This document shows positions 1 to 11,543 of a stretch of DNA of 64,000 bases, one piece after another. A program made the position numbers and the translations under genes. Under the pieces are notes generated by a model that saw only the letters and a program-made list of their open reading frames with translations, was not told the origin of the DNA and did not search any database. The DNA lies in assembly GCF_023856365.1 (NCBI RefSeq), contig NC_064540.1, positions 11,657,691-11,721,690 of the forward strand, given 5' to 3'. Each line of letters begins with the position of its first letter. Position 1 is the first letter of the stretch. Source of the stretch: Brienomyrus brachyistius (taxonomy: Eukaryota; Chordata; Actinopteri; Osteoglossiformes; Mormyridae).

Positions 1-154
1 AGGGTTTCATTTTCATCCAGAAACATGACCCCAGTTGTACCCTTACATCCAGAGGAGATGACCCCCTAGATTAGTGGACCAGACACTCTTCAATATTTCC
101 AAACCACTTTCAGCTAATAAAAGCATTGCAATAACCTCAGCGCCTTGTGAGAAA

Positions 155-905
155 ATCAAATCAAAGTCAGAGTACCTTTATTGTCATCTCTAGGGTCATA
201 TGCTGAGATGAAATTATGATCTTGTTGGTCATAGTGCAAAAAAACAGTGTTAAATAGAATATATATTTGAAAGACGTTTTAAACACTGACAACACAATAT
301 AATGAGACAAGGATGTAAAACATAGACAAAGATGTACAATCAAAAATACAGTTTAAAAACATATATAGAACTGTGCAAATTGGCATGAGTTGTATAGGCC
401 AAGATGTGCAACAATAGATTATGGCTACAGTATGGAACGTGCAGTATGGATTTTTGCTACAGTTTTGTAACAGTTATGGTTCCAGTGCAAATAGGGGGAA
501 TGTTAGTCCTTTTCAGAGAGAGACCATACAACAGCACACTGCCTGGGGAAAAAAAGCTGTTTTTAGCTTTAATATTGTGGCTTTGAGGCTGCAGAACCTC
601 TTACCAGACGGCAGTGGAGCAAAGGCAGTGTTAAAGGGGTGGGATGGGCCCCCGATCGTTGAATGCAGTGGTCGTTATAGATATTTGGTGGAGAAGGTAG
701 CGTGGTCCTAGCAGTCCTCTCTGCTGTTTTGATGAGACATTGGAGGGACTGGCATTCTGAGGCACTGAAGGATCCAAATCAGGCTGATGCGTTTTGTGAG
801 GATACTCTCAATGGTGCCTCGGTAGAAGGTTGACAGGGATGTGACATTCTCGTGCATCTCAAGTGCCACAGGAAGTTGGTTTCTCTGCTGCGCCTTCTTG
901 ATTGG
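155..905 (-). mobile_element. Decayed L2/CR1-clade LINE, 3' end
   Basis: Read on the minus strand, 1001 down to about 780 gives residues resembling the C-terminal end of L2-type LINE reverse transcriptases (KKAQQRNQLP, then TFYRGTIESIL). Further along, the segment around 590-620 matches the LPSGRRYR-type end in decayed form. The minus-strand 3' end near 160-185 has a TGACAATAAAGGTA-like tail, typical of this clade in fish. Stops and frameshifts interrupt it, so it is dead. The clade is assigned by recalled motif similarity only. Confidence 0.6.
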
Positions 906-1350
906 GGAGGGTACATGCTTAGATGTTTGATGTTTAGAGAAAGTATTTCCCAAAGCAGAAGAAATTTTTAGTAAGAGGGGAAAATATCTCAGTCCAAGCA
1001 CAGTTTTTAATTAGTACTGTAGCAGCACAACAAAGAAATCTTTTAGATTGAAATACATATTCTGAACAATATTGTCTTTCTTCATAAAATCATTACACAA
1101 GCTCCTGTAAATCATATTAAATAATCTCTGATCACAATCAAATGAAAAGAATGAAAAATAAATAGCAAACAAAAATAAATAGCAAACAAAAATAAATAGC
1201 AAGCAATCATGAAATAAAAACCCTCAAAGGTACTGACAAATCTAAGTTTTTTGTTTTCTTAAAGTCATTAATTATCAATGTTTACACACCACAGCACAAA
1301 ATGACAAAAGGCATCCACTGTACTCAACTCCTATATGACATAGCATCAGG
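906..1350. other. AT-rich intergenic stretch, nothing recognised
   Basis: Simple AT-rich sequence with a short imperfect tandem repeat of AAAAATAAATAGCAAAC near 1155-1200. The ORFs here are short and low in complexity. No gene or RNA was identified. Confidence 0.5.
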
Positions 1351-1352
1351 CA

Positions 1353-1465
1353 GCTATTACTTAGCACCTGGGGAGAAGTACCTTGTTGGGGGGGATTTGA
1401 ACTGACACCCTTTTGATTACAAGCACATCCCTCTAAACATTAGGCCACCATTGCCCACCACTTTC
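1353..1465 (-). mobile_element. tRNA-derived SINE fragment (inverted copy)
   Basis: The minus strand reads GTGGTGGGCAATGGTGGCCTA and then a TTGTAATCAAAAGGGTG stretch, the head of a common fish tRNA-derived SINE. It is the same family as the plus-strand copy at 1588-1790 and lies head-to-head with it. It is truncated after the head. Confidence 0.6.
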
Positions 1466-1587
1466 AAAACTAAGTTACATAACAAAACTAAATGAATGTA
1501 ACGGCATTAATGTTTATCAAACACATCTTTAATAATGCCACACCGTGCATAGTGTTTTAGCACGTTTCTACGGTGCCATAATAGAGC

Positions 1588-1790
1588 ATGGTGGGCAGTG
1601 GTGGCTTAATGGTTAGGGAAGCACACTTGTAACCAAAAGATTGCTGCTTTGAATTCCTAACCAGCGAGGTACCCTGAGCAAGATACTGCTACCTGGGCGC
1701 TGAATTATATGCCCCCTGCTATGTCACATATGGGTTAAATGCAGAGGACACATTTCGCTGTAGTGTGGGATGAACAATAACCACTAATCA
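1588..1790 (+). mobile_element. tRNA-derived SINE copy
   Basis: The element starts with GGTGGGCAGTGGTGGCTTAA (A-box-like region). It continues with a decayed B-box-like segment near 1645-1660, the motif GTACCCTGAGCAAGATACTG and the family body GGGTTAAATGCAGAGGACAC. This order is typical of a widespread teleost tRNA-derived SINE. It is not a functional tRNA gene. Confidence 0.65.
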
Positions 1791-2049
1791 CCAATTAAAA
1801 AATTGTGCTGTGGTGTCCGTGGAGCGCTACTTTGCCACTAGATGTCACTGTAAACAATGTTTAGAAAGAACGAGTATATTTCTGAATCAATTGCTTCCAT
1901 CGGCCAAAAGCCCCCATTTTACCATCACTACCAACACGTCTTCTGTATTCAGACAACAGTGCTTCGTACTTTCGTTGCAGTCGCCGTTGTGTTTAATAAA
2001 TATCTAAATAATAAATAAATACATGAATACACGTAATCGAAACCCAACT

Positions 2050-2395
2050 TAAGGTCCTGGACTGCGACGCGGATGTGCTCATTTGATAACTTCCGCTGAC
2101 GGCAGAGGTCAAGGGTTATCCAATTGTTTCACAGGAGTCATGTCGCCGAAAGCCAATCAGGAGCGGCGGAGTGTCGTCGTTTACTGTAGATCGCTTGTTA
2201 CTTTGTTTATACAGTACTGTGTCCGGTGTAAAGTTCACGGCTGATCTGGACAGCGTCAGAATTTAAAAATATGAAAGATCTGCGCTGTAACCTTGCTGTC
2301 GCTCTATGTTTCTCACTTTATGCCTGTTTGGTTTCTTCAATCTTTGTTTAATATCTTCACACTTGGTCAGCAACTTCCCAGGATCAGAAAGTAAA
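2050..2395 (+). promoter_or_regulatory. sys1: Probable sys1 promoter and first untranslated exon
   Basis: GC- and CpG-enriched sequence upstream of sys1 in an AT-rich setting. A good donor (GTAAGG) starts at 2396, which would end a noncoding first exon. The likely acceptor is TTTCTACGTAG ending at 2902, 52 bases before the start codon. The transcription start cannot be placed from sequence alone. Confidence 0.35.
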
Positions 2396-2954
2396 GTAAG
2401 GCCCCGATCATGTTTTCTCTGTGTGTGTCTCTTGTATCTGTTAGCGCTCCAAAGTTGACCGTCAGTGGCGAGTAGCTTGATAATCGGTTTAATATGATTT
2501 TATAAAGGTTGACGAAGAGAGATGAACGGTCGCCATATGATGGTGTCGAATGCTAACTAGTTAGGGTTAAAGTTACCTTCTAAGAAGCTATTAGTTTCTC
2601 TTACGTTCGTATTTCATTGGCGTGGTTGCTTACTATTGTGTTATTTCTAGAGTGAGACATTTTCACGCTATGGGTTTTGACGGGGTAGCGTAGTTACGTT
2701 ATAAAAATGTAGTTAGCGATAGATTATTCGTTTTCCCCCGCTTGTTATGTGTAGTTATGTGCAAGACATAACGAGTTTTAACCTTCTTTCACTGGCCTGG
2801 CCCGGAGTTTTACCATCAAGCGATGCTGAAATGGAGCAATTTGATTTTAATATCAATGAAAATGCGTTGCAGGCTGCAGAAGCGCTGCTGGTTTCTACGT
2901 AGCTGGCATCCTGTCCTCACCGTCCGGGATCTGTCCTTTGTACGAGGTCCTAAC

Positions 2955-4217
2955 ATGGCAAGTCATTTCCGGAGTTACATATGGGACCCTGTTCTCATAA
3001 TCTACCAGATCATCCTCATGCAGTGCATCTACTATAGCTTCCTAGGGCTATGGTTGGCTGGGGTGGATAGTTTGGTACAGAACAACCGTTCACTAGACCA
3101 GATATTCAGTTATGAGGTGAGTTTTGTGTGTTTCTATGTCCTGAACCTTTTGTAGGTTTAACAGGTTGGCCAGAGTTTGAGATGTGTGTCTCCCTGCAGG
3201 TTCTTGGGCTCGCTACACTTCAAGGCAGGCTGTCGATGATGGCCTTCATCCTCAACTCTCTCACATGGTAAATAAATTTTAATTTACCTATTTAGCAGAC
3301 ACTTTTATCTAAAGTGACGTATATTTGAGAGAGCAGGATCAGCCACTACCTGGAGCAATTGGGGGTTAAGAGCTTCGGTCAAAGCCCGAATGGTGACGTC
3401 ACTCTAAAGGTGATGATACACAGGGTACCTTTTTGAGCAGTGTTACCCGGCAGTTACCAGCCAGGTGAGACAAAAGGCAACTCGCCTGGATCTGGATCAT
3501 CACCAAATAGAAATTTGTGGCCCAGCATCAAAGGCGAAGTGCCTGAGCAACATTTGTCAGCAGCATTGCCCAGCAACGATGCTTAAAACGTTGCGCTGTG
3601 TACCATCACCCTAACAACCACAGGATTGATACCAGCAACCTTCTGATAATGGGCACAGATCCACAAAGACAGAATCGACAGAACCAACTCCAGGCTTAAA
3701 CCCAGAACTTTTGACCCCACAGCACCACACTTTAACCCTTTAACGTCTAAAATCACCCTTCTGTTCAGTAACATTCCCTTAGATTATGAATGGCCAAACT
3801 TCTCAGCCCATGACCCCCAAAATAAGAGAGCCGGAGACTCACGACCGCCGTTATCGCTGCTCACAGCCTCCTGCTGATATCTCATGAACCTTCCTGGGGT
3901 TGTGAACTTTGGGAACCTTTGCCTTACGTTAAGCTCCCATGGATCGATTGTGTGATCATCTCTCTTGTTTTGGCAGTGCAATTGGTCTGTGGTTTTTCAT
4001 CCGCCGTGGGAAACAGTGCCTGGACTTCACTGTCACCGTCCACTTCTTCCACATGATTGGTTGCTGGATATACAATTCCCACCTCCCTGTCGCCCTCTCC
4101 TGGTGGCTTGTGAACATGGCATGCATAGCACTGATGGCGGTCATTGGAGAGTATCTGTGCATGAGAACAGAGCTCCGTGCCATACCGGTGAACAGCGGAG
4201 CCAAATCAAACCTCTGA
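2955..4217 (+). CDS. sys1: SYS1 Golgi trafficking protein, complete, 3 coding exons
   Basis: Coding exons 2955-3116, 3200-3267 and 3977-4217 join in frame to 156 residues, the length of human SYS1. All introns are GT-AG. The protein starts MASHFRSYIWDP, contains FIRRGKQCLDFTVTVHFFH and ends in KSNL, all close to the human protein as I recall it. SYS1 is a four-span membrane protein of the trans-Golgi that recruits the acetylated small GTPase ARFRP1 and so acts in Golgi-to-endosome traffic. Hydrophobic stretches lie near residues 14-36, 65-80, 90-110 and 115-135. The ATG at 2955 is chosen because the family begins there; an in-frame ATG at 2823 would add 44 unrelated residues. Intron 2 holds a nested repeat (3278-3760). 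Confidence 0.95.
3278..3760 (+). repeat. Interspersed fish repeat interrupted by a MITE
   Basis: Left part 3278-3410 carries TTTATCTAAAGTGACGTATA and GAGCAATTGGGGGTTAAGAG. Right part 3609-3760 carries CCACAGGATTGATACCAGCA and ACCTTCTGATAATGGGCACA. Together they make one copy of a dispersed teleost repeat with a core common to several fish SINE-like families. The two halves are separated by the terminal-inverted-repeat element at 3411-3608. Confidence 0.6.
3411..3608. mobile_element. MITE, hAT-like, family A, copy 1
   Basis: The left end TGATGATACACAGGGTACCT and the reverse complement of the right end (TGATGGTACACAGCGCAACG) form long imperfect inverted repeats that continue into TTTTTGAGCA and TTTTAAGCAT. 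The same ends recur at 20590-20769. There is no coding capacity. Flanks CTCTAAAG and CCCTAACA may be a decayed 8-bp duplication (5 of 8 match). Confidence 0.65.
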
Positions 4218-5770
4218 CAACCTACCTACAGCTCAGTGACAGTTGGGCTACCAGTGGACACTAAAGGAACAGTGAAGCAATTTGCTGGAACAGCTTACTC
4301 GAGTTACATGAAACTCGGGGTAACTTGGTAATTCTGGGGTTTGTGCAACAATATTGAAAGAAACTAGAGGCACATGGGGAAATGGATTAAGTGAATGTCA
4401 GGACATATCGCCAGGGATTACTTTAATGATATATTCACAGTCCACAATCACCATCCATAGGCAATAGGTTTATTTTTTGTAACATTGCAGTATTTATGTA
4501 TAACAGTTTGCTGTGTTAATCAAAGGAATCCTTGTTTGCCCACCTACCTTAACTCTGACTTGTGAATTGGGCACAAAATTAGATTTTGCTTATTTTTGAG
4601 TTTAATTCAGAATTAATTTTTGAACATCTTCAAATTAACATTGGGATATAAATTCATCTCTATCGTAATGTATCTGATCTTTACACATTGTTATACTAGG
4701 AAAGCTTTTACCTACCAACTTCCAGGGTTGTCGTCTTTATTTTTCTTTAAAATTTGTTTTGAGGTGATTGTTTCCTAGAAGAAACCAGCATTCCTTTTTT
4801 GATGAACTCATTTCAGGGCAGCTTGTTAAGCATTGGATGAGAATATGCTTGACTGTCTAATTGTTTAATAACTCAAATGCTAGAAGTGGCACTAGTGTTA
4901 AGGTACTGAATTTCTCTAGTAATTTAAAGTGTAAAATTATAAGCTCTTGAAGACTACTTGTATAAAGCGAATTTGCGAAGCAGCTAAATAACATATAATG
5001 CTTCCTGAACCGATCGCACATGAACATCTTTCTAATTGATAATCTGTTTTGAAATCCAATCTCAAATGTTTTATGTGCAGGTGACCCTGATACCTGAACA
5101 CTTCTCTAGTTGTAAATGGACCTGAGCCTAAATGGTTGCATTACCACACACATCACAAAATGTATCCATGTGTCTGATTTCTATGGTTTCTGAGCAAAGG
5201 TTAAGGTTCTATGAACTTGTGTTTTTCTCCAGAAGTACAGATTTCATGTTGTTCACGAGTATGAAAAAGGTATTAAGTCCATACTTTTGTAATTGCAGTT
5301 CTGTGTAGTGTTTTATGTCTCCTTACTATCTCATGCCATTTATGATTTGTCTGTTTTGGTAACGCTTAGTCCAGCTCGTTGGCATAGATTTTATTGACAT
5401 ATAGACAAAAAATCAGTGTTAAACTATAATCACGAGTCAAGTTTGTCACATTTTATGTTAAGTAATGTTAATTTGAAAGCTGATAACTGCCTTTAATTTA
5501 GGGCATTTGATGAATGTTGCAAGAAAGTCACAGTAGCATTGGCCAGATGGAGAGCTCTTAGTTGCAAATCTGTAAATGATCCATTAAGCAGATGATCGAT
5601 TAAGAATCTGCACCTTTATGCTATTGATAGCTACATAGTTGTTAGGCAGTAGACTCTCTGGACTGATGGCTTTCACATTGGGGTTCATTCACTCAGGGAG
5701 CTCATAGGGAGATGTTGAATAGTAACGCATTTTGTACAGCTGGAATGATGGTCATTTTTTGTATTTTGGA
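4218..5770 (+). other. sys1 3' UTR and AT-rich downstream sequence
   Basis: No gene, RNA or recognisable repeat was found here. The sys1 transcript must end in this interval, but no single well-placed AATAAA signal stands out, so the poly(A) site is not assigned. Confidence 0.4.
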
Positions 5771-6664
5771 GCTGGGTGATGAGTAGCGTTATCAACATTG
5801 CAAATTATACACGTCGCAAGGACCACAATAGCTGGGTTGAGATTTGGCGGTATTTCATTTTTCATACCATATAATCCAGATATACTGCAGTACACGGCAA
5901 TGTTATTTTGCAATTTAGTTCTGGTATATTGTCCAGCAGAATGGGGGTTTCCGACTAAAACGTTTTTACTACGTCATAGGAAGCGAAGCTTGACAAGCTG
6001 AATGGTTGTTTCTTTTCAGAATTATCTGTTAAAAATCAGTGTTAGGAATGAATCAGTCATACACGATAAACCACAATAAAATTCCAGACGTATCAGATTT
6101 TTGTCAATGAAAGCATGAAAGCAGAAGACGATGATGGCACACCGGAGAGTTTTAATGGTAACGCCCATTTGGTATGATTTTCATAGGCAGAGAAGTGCCT
6201 AATGCTGCTGATTTTTCGTGGTTGTCAAATATAAAACTCTGTGAAATTGCTTGTGTCACAGTACTTTTGAGCATTTTCAGCACATTTTAACAATACAGTG
6301 ATAATACTGATAACGTGATAATTTTGGTGAATAGAATCGTGATGTTTAACATTCATATCATTTAACCTCTAATCAGTGTAAAACTTACTGCCGCCGCTGT
6401 TGCTTGAGCTCTGCACGTGCTCTCCAAGCCAGTCAATCATTTTCATACTTGCTGACAGACGCACTCATACAGTACGGTGCTTTTGCGAGACGTTTAACAA
6501 AACGAGTCGGAAAGAATAAAGCAAAAAAGAACTTGTCGCTAAAAGGTAATAGTTTTCCGCTATATGAGAATACTTTGGATTCCATGGAGACGATATTGTG
6601 GAAAAATAAGTGATTTTTCAGCACAACTCACGGCAACATTTTTCCAATATCGTGCAGCCCTGTT
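5771..6664. mobile_element. Remnants of hAT-type elements
   Basis: The right edge reads CAATATCGTGCAGCCCTG, the reverse complement of a typical hAT terminus (CAGGGCTGCACGATATTG). The left part (GCTGGGTGATGAGTAGCGTT, then TTTGGCGGTATTTCATTTTT) resembles decayed GATA-rich termini of fish hAT elements. The 69- and 63-residue ORFs inside do not resemble a transposase. Boundaries and the number of insertions are uncertain. Confidence 0.4.
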
Positions 6665-7084
6665 ACATTTCAAATTCTGGTTGTCTTACAGAACAGTCAG
6701 ATATTCAAAACAATCTAGAGCAAGGCTTCTCAACTGGCGTATCTTCAGGACCCCTTATTTGCCTTGATTTGTAGTAGACTAGGGGGGGATAGATTTGCTG
6801 TACCCGCTGAACCAATAAAAAGTAATATTACAGTAGTGTTCTGGGTTATAAACACATCCAGTTCAGAATATTAGACATTGATACACTGCCTAATATTCTA
6901 GACTAGACCAAATTAATGCAGGTATCTCTCCACAATTTAGCTGGAGAACACCTTCCTCCTTATAAATAGTACAGCACAATTTTAAACCCTGACTTTATTT
7001 TCTTTCTCAGTGTTATTTTAGGGGAGATAACCAACATGTCACAGTAATTACAAAAATGAATGCTGCAAAGAATCACTGGGTGAT

Positions 7085-7090
7085 TTTATT
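7085..7090 (-). terminator. ssr1: Candidate ssr1 polyadenylation signal
   Basis: On the minus strand a GTAATAAAATCA context gives AATAAA about 560 bases after the ssr1 stop codon. A second candidate lies near 6996. The choice between them is inferred. Confidence 0.35.
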
Positions 7091-7647
7091 ACAGTTTGAT
7101 AATACTGTCCGCAACACCAGTATTCCTCTTTGACAGCATTACACAGTCCTAACACCAACTTCAGAGTATTCTTTGTCTGCTCTAATTATACCAAAGAGTA
7201 GGAGTATCTATTTTGTGCGCCATAAATTTGAAGTTTAAAGGACGGCCATTAGTGTCATAAGCATACCTGCACCTTCGGCCCTTTCAAATTTTTCTCTGGT
7301 GTGACATCACAGCAAAATAGAAAAGGAAAAAAATAAAAATAAAATGATGCAGCTGCCTCTCTGGAAAGATGGTTCAGACATGTTCAAAGACTCACGTAGA
7401 CATATCCATAAAAAAATATGCATATTACAGAGAATTTGCTCTCTCACTGGCAATGTCCAGTAGAAGAGGCTTTCAGGTCCAAAGAAACTAAAAAGTTCCA
7501 TTTTTTTTTTCAACCACCAAAGCAGCACATCCACACTTCAATTCTGGGTTTAACAAAGAGGATCTTGATTCCTGGGGCTGTAGGACCATGCTTCAGGCTG
7601 GTGACAGCATGCCTTCAGTGTCTGCCTCACAGTGAAGACGGTAGGGC

Positions 7648-8357
7648 CTACTGATCAGTACCAGCTGCTCTCTTAGTTCGCTTCCTCGGAGAAGCTTTAG
7701 GAGAAGTCTTGTCTGAGAGTGAGAGAGAGAGAGAGAGAAAATGAACAATAGGAATGGAGCACATGATGAAGTCTACAAAACATTTCCCATAACACTTCCT
7801 GTTGTCTTTTGCACCATTTTTACATGCATTTATTGGATGCTTTGATCCAAAAGTACATTCAATTAAAAGATCAGCCAGTCAGCCCAGGGGCAACTGCGGA
7901 TAAGGACCCTGCTCAGGGGCCCAAGAACAGCATCAGGAGCCAGTGACCTTATGACGACAGTCCTAATCTGGTAGAGCTACACACAGCCAGCACTGCTTTT
8001 TCCCCACGTATACATCTAGATATTTTAGAGCATTGAAATAAAATAAAATTAAGCATTTTGAGGGCTTTGCTCAAGGGTGGAACAGCTCAGTTTAGGACTA
8101 TAATCCTGAGCATAAAAATGATAATTTCTGTAATACTTATGGTAACATTTAAGCATTAAGATCTTGGAAAGCCCCGCGACCCAGTAGGATAAGCGGTTTG
8201 CTAAATGGATGGATGGATGGATCTTGGGAAGACCATATCAAGTTTTGCAAAAGGATAGTAGACAGGCAGGAAAACCAGACTTCATTTCGTGCAACGTGTC
8301 CTTTGATGTCATGGCTGTATCAGCCAATCCCTGAAGCCCAGCATAGTGGGGGGGGGG

Positions 8358-8423
<66 letters not shown>

Positions 8424-11400
8424 CAGGGCATTTACTCATGGCATTCAGGGTCTCCTGGGGGATCCAGCTGATGTCCACATCATTCATCCCACCTGTGCCT
8501 GTTTCCACCTTGGGTGTCACTCTCTTCCTCTGCAAAATACCATAATACACCACAAGTCCAATGTAACTTTTACTCTTCTGCATTTATTTATCAAGTACTT
8601 TTGTGTGCTGTTATATACAAATGAGGGAAGATTAGGGTTAGGGGACAAGGCCAGCCGGTGTCATACCCCCAGAGCAGTTAGGTTAAGGGCCCTGTTAAAG
8701 AGCCTGCTGGTGAGGTGATTACTCTGCCAACTGTGGGATTGGAACCCAAAACCTGCTGAACATGGGCCCATTTCCCAAACCCTTTAAGCACTGCTGTAGC
8801 TTTATATGTGCCCATTACATGCACAGAACCTACTGGGTGGAACAATATCCCTCTTCTGTTTGCAAACCATCTTAAGAGCAATTTACTTTAAAGGAACATG
8901 ATCTATTGCTTTATTCATTTTAAGAAAAGTTTGCACTGACTGGAACATATGTAGACCTGCTTTGCAAATTTCTGATCCCCAAAAACAAAAGAAATGGAAT
9001 CCCTCCCATCGACCCATCCCTCAGCTGCAGGTGAATTATCCTGGGATCCGTACCGTTCGAGATTCCAGCACCTGGTAGATTCCGAACAGCAGGAGTAGCC
9101 CCAGCCCGCACAGGAACACGTACATGAACATCCTGAGAACAGGCCATTACATAGAAGAGTAAAATCACTAAATCAACAAATCACCACACAGGCTATTTCT
9201 CGCCAATTATAACCGATTATATAAAAAGAATGGCTTACGTTTCCCCATCGAGTCCCTCTTCTCGCTCAATGATGGTGACCGTCTGGTTGTAGATAGCAGT
9301 CTGGAAAGCATTGCCCTGCAAGCCCAAAAAGAAGGCTGTTGCAGAAACATACGTAGCCCAAACACATAGGATCTGAGCTACCAGATGGAGTGAGAGGGAA
9401 GACAACAGCATTGCTCACCTCACCATCCTGATAGTTAAGGAGGATGACCAGGCCAAAAGGACGGCCTGCCATAGGCTGAGCGGGGATGAAGGAATACTCA
9501 AAGGAGGCCTGTCTCTGAGGCTGGACCACCGTGCTCAGGGGCAAGGCTGTGAACTGCAACAAAGGGCATTTTAACCTCATAACAGAACTTGTCAGTGATT
9601 TACTTTAATCGGTTTCTCAGAAAGGGAGATACATGTCACCTACCACTATTGTGTTGGCCCAAAACAAAATCATCATTGTTTAAATGGTTAATATAATGAG
9701 AAATGGAAGTATGATCAAAGTCTACATTCCTTAAAGAGAACAGAGAAGGCCTTTAAGAACTTGATATATAATTAGCTTTACACAATTGCCGCCCCTAACT
9801 TTGGTTACATACATGCACTGTTTTATGAAGAAGGTTGGTTGTATAAACATGCCTGTGCGGAGAATCGACTGGGACCATTAGCTACACAGATGGAAGCTGA
9901 AACTGATGTAAATATTACTCACATTCTGAATGTAGAACTGATAGTCTTGCGGGTAACGGAAAGAGGCTTCGAGAGACTGGACAACAAAATCTTGGGTGCC
10001 CTTGTTGGTAAAACCCACCAAGAATTTGACAATTTCATTGGCTGGAAACTCTGGGAACAGGAAATGGCATTAGATTAGCTGCACAAGAACTGCATTCTCT
10101 GGCTCCACAGAAATCCATATGCTCTGGATTGTCAGTGTACCTTCCCCAGTAACGAATATGATGGTGGTGTCAGCATCTGGATGAGATGTCACATCTGGGC
10201 CTATAGAGTAATCATCTGTATCATCTTCGGTACCCTGTCAAAGAGCATCGATCAACACACTTACCACCCTGACTGAATCTCTAGAGGCAACACAGTAGTA
10301 GTTTAACACTTCTTCATGCTGAACCAACAGCCCACTTCATGCTTACTGTAAATTGATCGTCAGTCAAACCACACTTACGGAGTCTGATGCATTGGCGTCC
10401 TCAACGAGTCCTTCTTCATCATCATCACCCTCATCCTCAACTAAATCTGTTTCTTCTAAATGTTCATCTACAGCATTCACCTGTCCTGCATAAAAAGAAA
10501 GTTATGGTTCCATTCAGGGTGGTTACCCATAACTGTAGGCCATGTATTGATCACAGTTTGCTCCTTAGTGGCAAGAAAGCTAAAAAAATATCGATTTAAA
10601 TACGTGTAATAGCGCAAAAAAAAAACTCACTAACACACCCAATTCTAGGTCAACTCTTAATTTAACAAATTTGCGCACTCTGCAGTCCAAGGTTCAAGAA
10701 TGAATATTTCTTTTATTTGTAACATCTCGAAAAATACAGCGAGTGTCACTAACACGGTACCCCTACAGAATTAACCATGGCTCTCTGAAATATAAAACCT
10801 CCGAATAAAACAGCGATTTCTAGGTACATGATTTCGCACTATTTCGTATTTCTATTACAAACTGTATGGTCAGTAGTAGTAAATACGGCCCACTGGCAAA
10901 AGCGATCGCATAGCTACGAGGCGAGTTTTAAGACACGTCACCAAAGCAGTAAGTGTGTTGTATGGGAAACTGACTGGCTGTAGTACTCCATTTAACAACG
11001 AAAACTACGGTAAAAGTACATAGAACATGAAATACTAAATTTTAAAAACACAAATTCATTCTAAGCCCATTAGATCTGATTTGAATTCTACACCCACTTC
11101 CCTAATGTAACATTTATTACTGCGCGTCATAGTAGCAAATTGCATCAAAGTAAAAGACGGCCAATCTGATAAAACCTCATAAACCAATTTTTAAATGATC
11201 TAAATCGAATACGAAATGTTAAAAATCTTTGCTGCCGTACTTTAAAGTCATTTCCCAGTGATTCGTATTAACTTTCCAAAAAATGTGAAATTCACGGCCA
11301 GCTCTAGTTAAATCAATATTATCAGTAAAGATTAAGAGAAATGTATTTTTAACACAATAATAAAACCATGACAAAAAAAATCAGTCAATTGTGCCACGTC

Positions 11401-11543
11401 GGTGGCACAACATACAATTTAACTTCTACCGTAAAGTGCATTGTAACTGGCAACGTGGAAGCGTAATTCTTACCGATCCTTATAAAGGTACATGGAACTG
11501 CAAGGAGAAAAAGCAAAAGCAAATTTCTTCCCAACGTGAACAT
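7648..11543 (-). CDS. ssr1: Translocon-associated protein subunit alpha, complete, 9 coding exons
   Basis: Minus-strand exons, in transcript order: 11543-11474, 10485-10379, 10234-10141, 10050-9923, 9553-9419, 9315-9239, 9132-9054, 8529-8436 and 7712-7648. All introns are GT-AG, and the exons join in frame to 282 residues (human about 286). SSR1/TRAP-alpha is an ER membrane subunit of the translocon-associated complex beside Sec61. Seen here: a signal peptide ([18 protein letters not shown]), an acidic lumenal stretch about residues 29-70, a beta domain with [21 protein letters not shown] and [16 protein letters not shown]-glycosylation sites N133 and N188 at the human positions, one membrane span about 205-226, and a basic cytosolic tail with WIPQETL. 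The last intron (7713-8435) has CT tracts at both ends in the transcript. Confidence 0.95.
7716..7738. repeat. (GA)n microsatellite beside the ssr1 last-exon acceptor
   Basis: An eleven-unit GA tract. On the ssr1 transcript it is (CU)n and serves as the polypyrimidine tract of the final acceptor, whose AG is at 7714-7713. Confidence 0.85.
7826..7985 (+). repeat. Interspersed fish repeat, decayed copy
   Basis: GGATGCTTTGATCCAAAAGT and CCTGCTCAGGGGCCCAAGAA match the core of the repeat seen at 3278-3760. It lies in the last intron of ssr1. Confidence 0.5.
8170..8220 (+). mobile_element. SINE 3' tail fragment
   Basis: GCGACCCAGTAGGATAAGCG followed by (ATGG)n is identical in type to the tail of the complete SINE at 53451-53857. 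Only the 3' end is present. Confidence 0.7.
8347..8420. repeat. G run and (GA)n microsatellite
   Basis: A G tract, then GAAA units, then about 28 GA units. It lies 16 bases downstream (in the ssr1 direction) of the donor after exon 8, so the transcript has a long (CU)n tract there. It accounts for the artefactual ORFs that cross it. Confidence 0.9.
8640..8800 (+). repeat. Interspersed fish repeat, decayed copy
   Basis: AGTTAGGTTAAGGGCCCTGT and CAACTGTGGGATTGGAACCC match the core of the dispersed repeat at 3278-3760. It is intronic in ssr1. Confidence 0.5.
11389..11410. repeat. Perfect 9-bp inverted repeat
   Basis: TTGTGCCAC, a 4-base loop, then GTGGCACAA. It lies within ssr1 intron 1, about 65 bases inside the first donor. 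No function is assigned. Confidence 0.6.

Noticed and set aside
1588..1680. Possible tRNA gene
   Set aside because: Decayed SINE head with a broken B box and the typical SINE body following.
8198..8583. ORFs of 115 and 87 residues with Arg-Glu or Ser-Leu runs
   Set aside because: They run through the (GA)n microsatellite. The minus-strand one also contains the true ssr1 exon 8 but reads past its donor.
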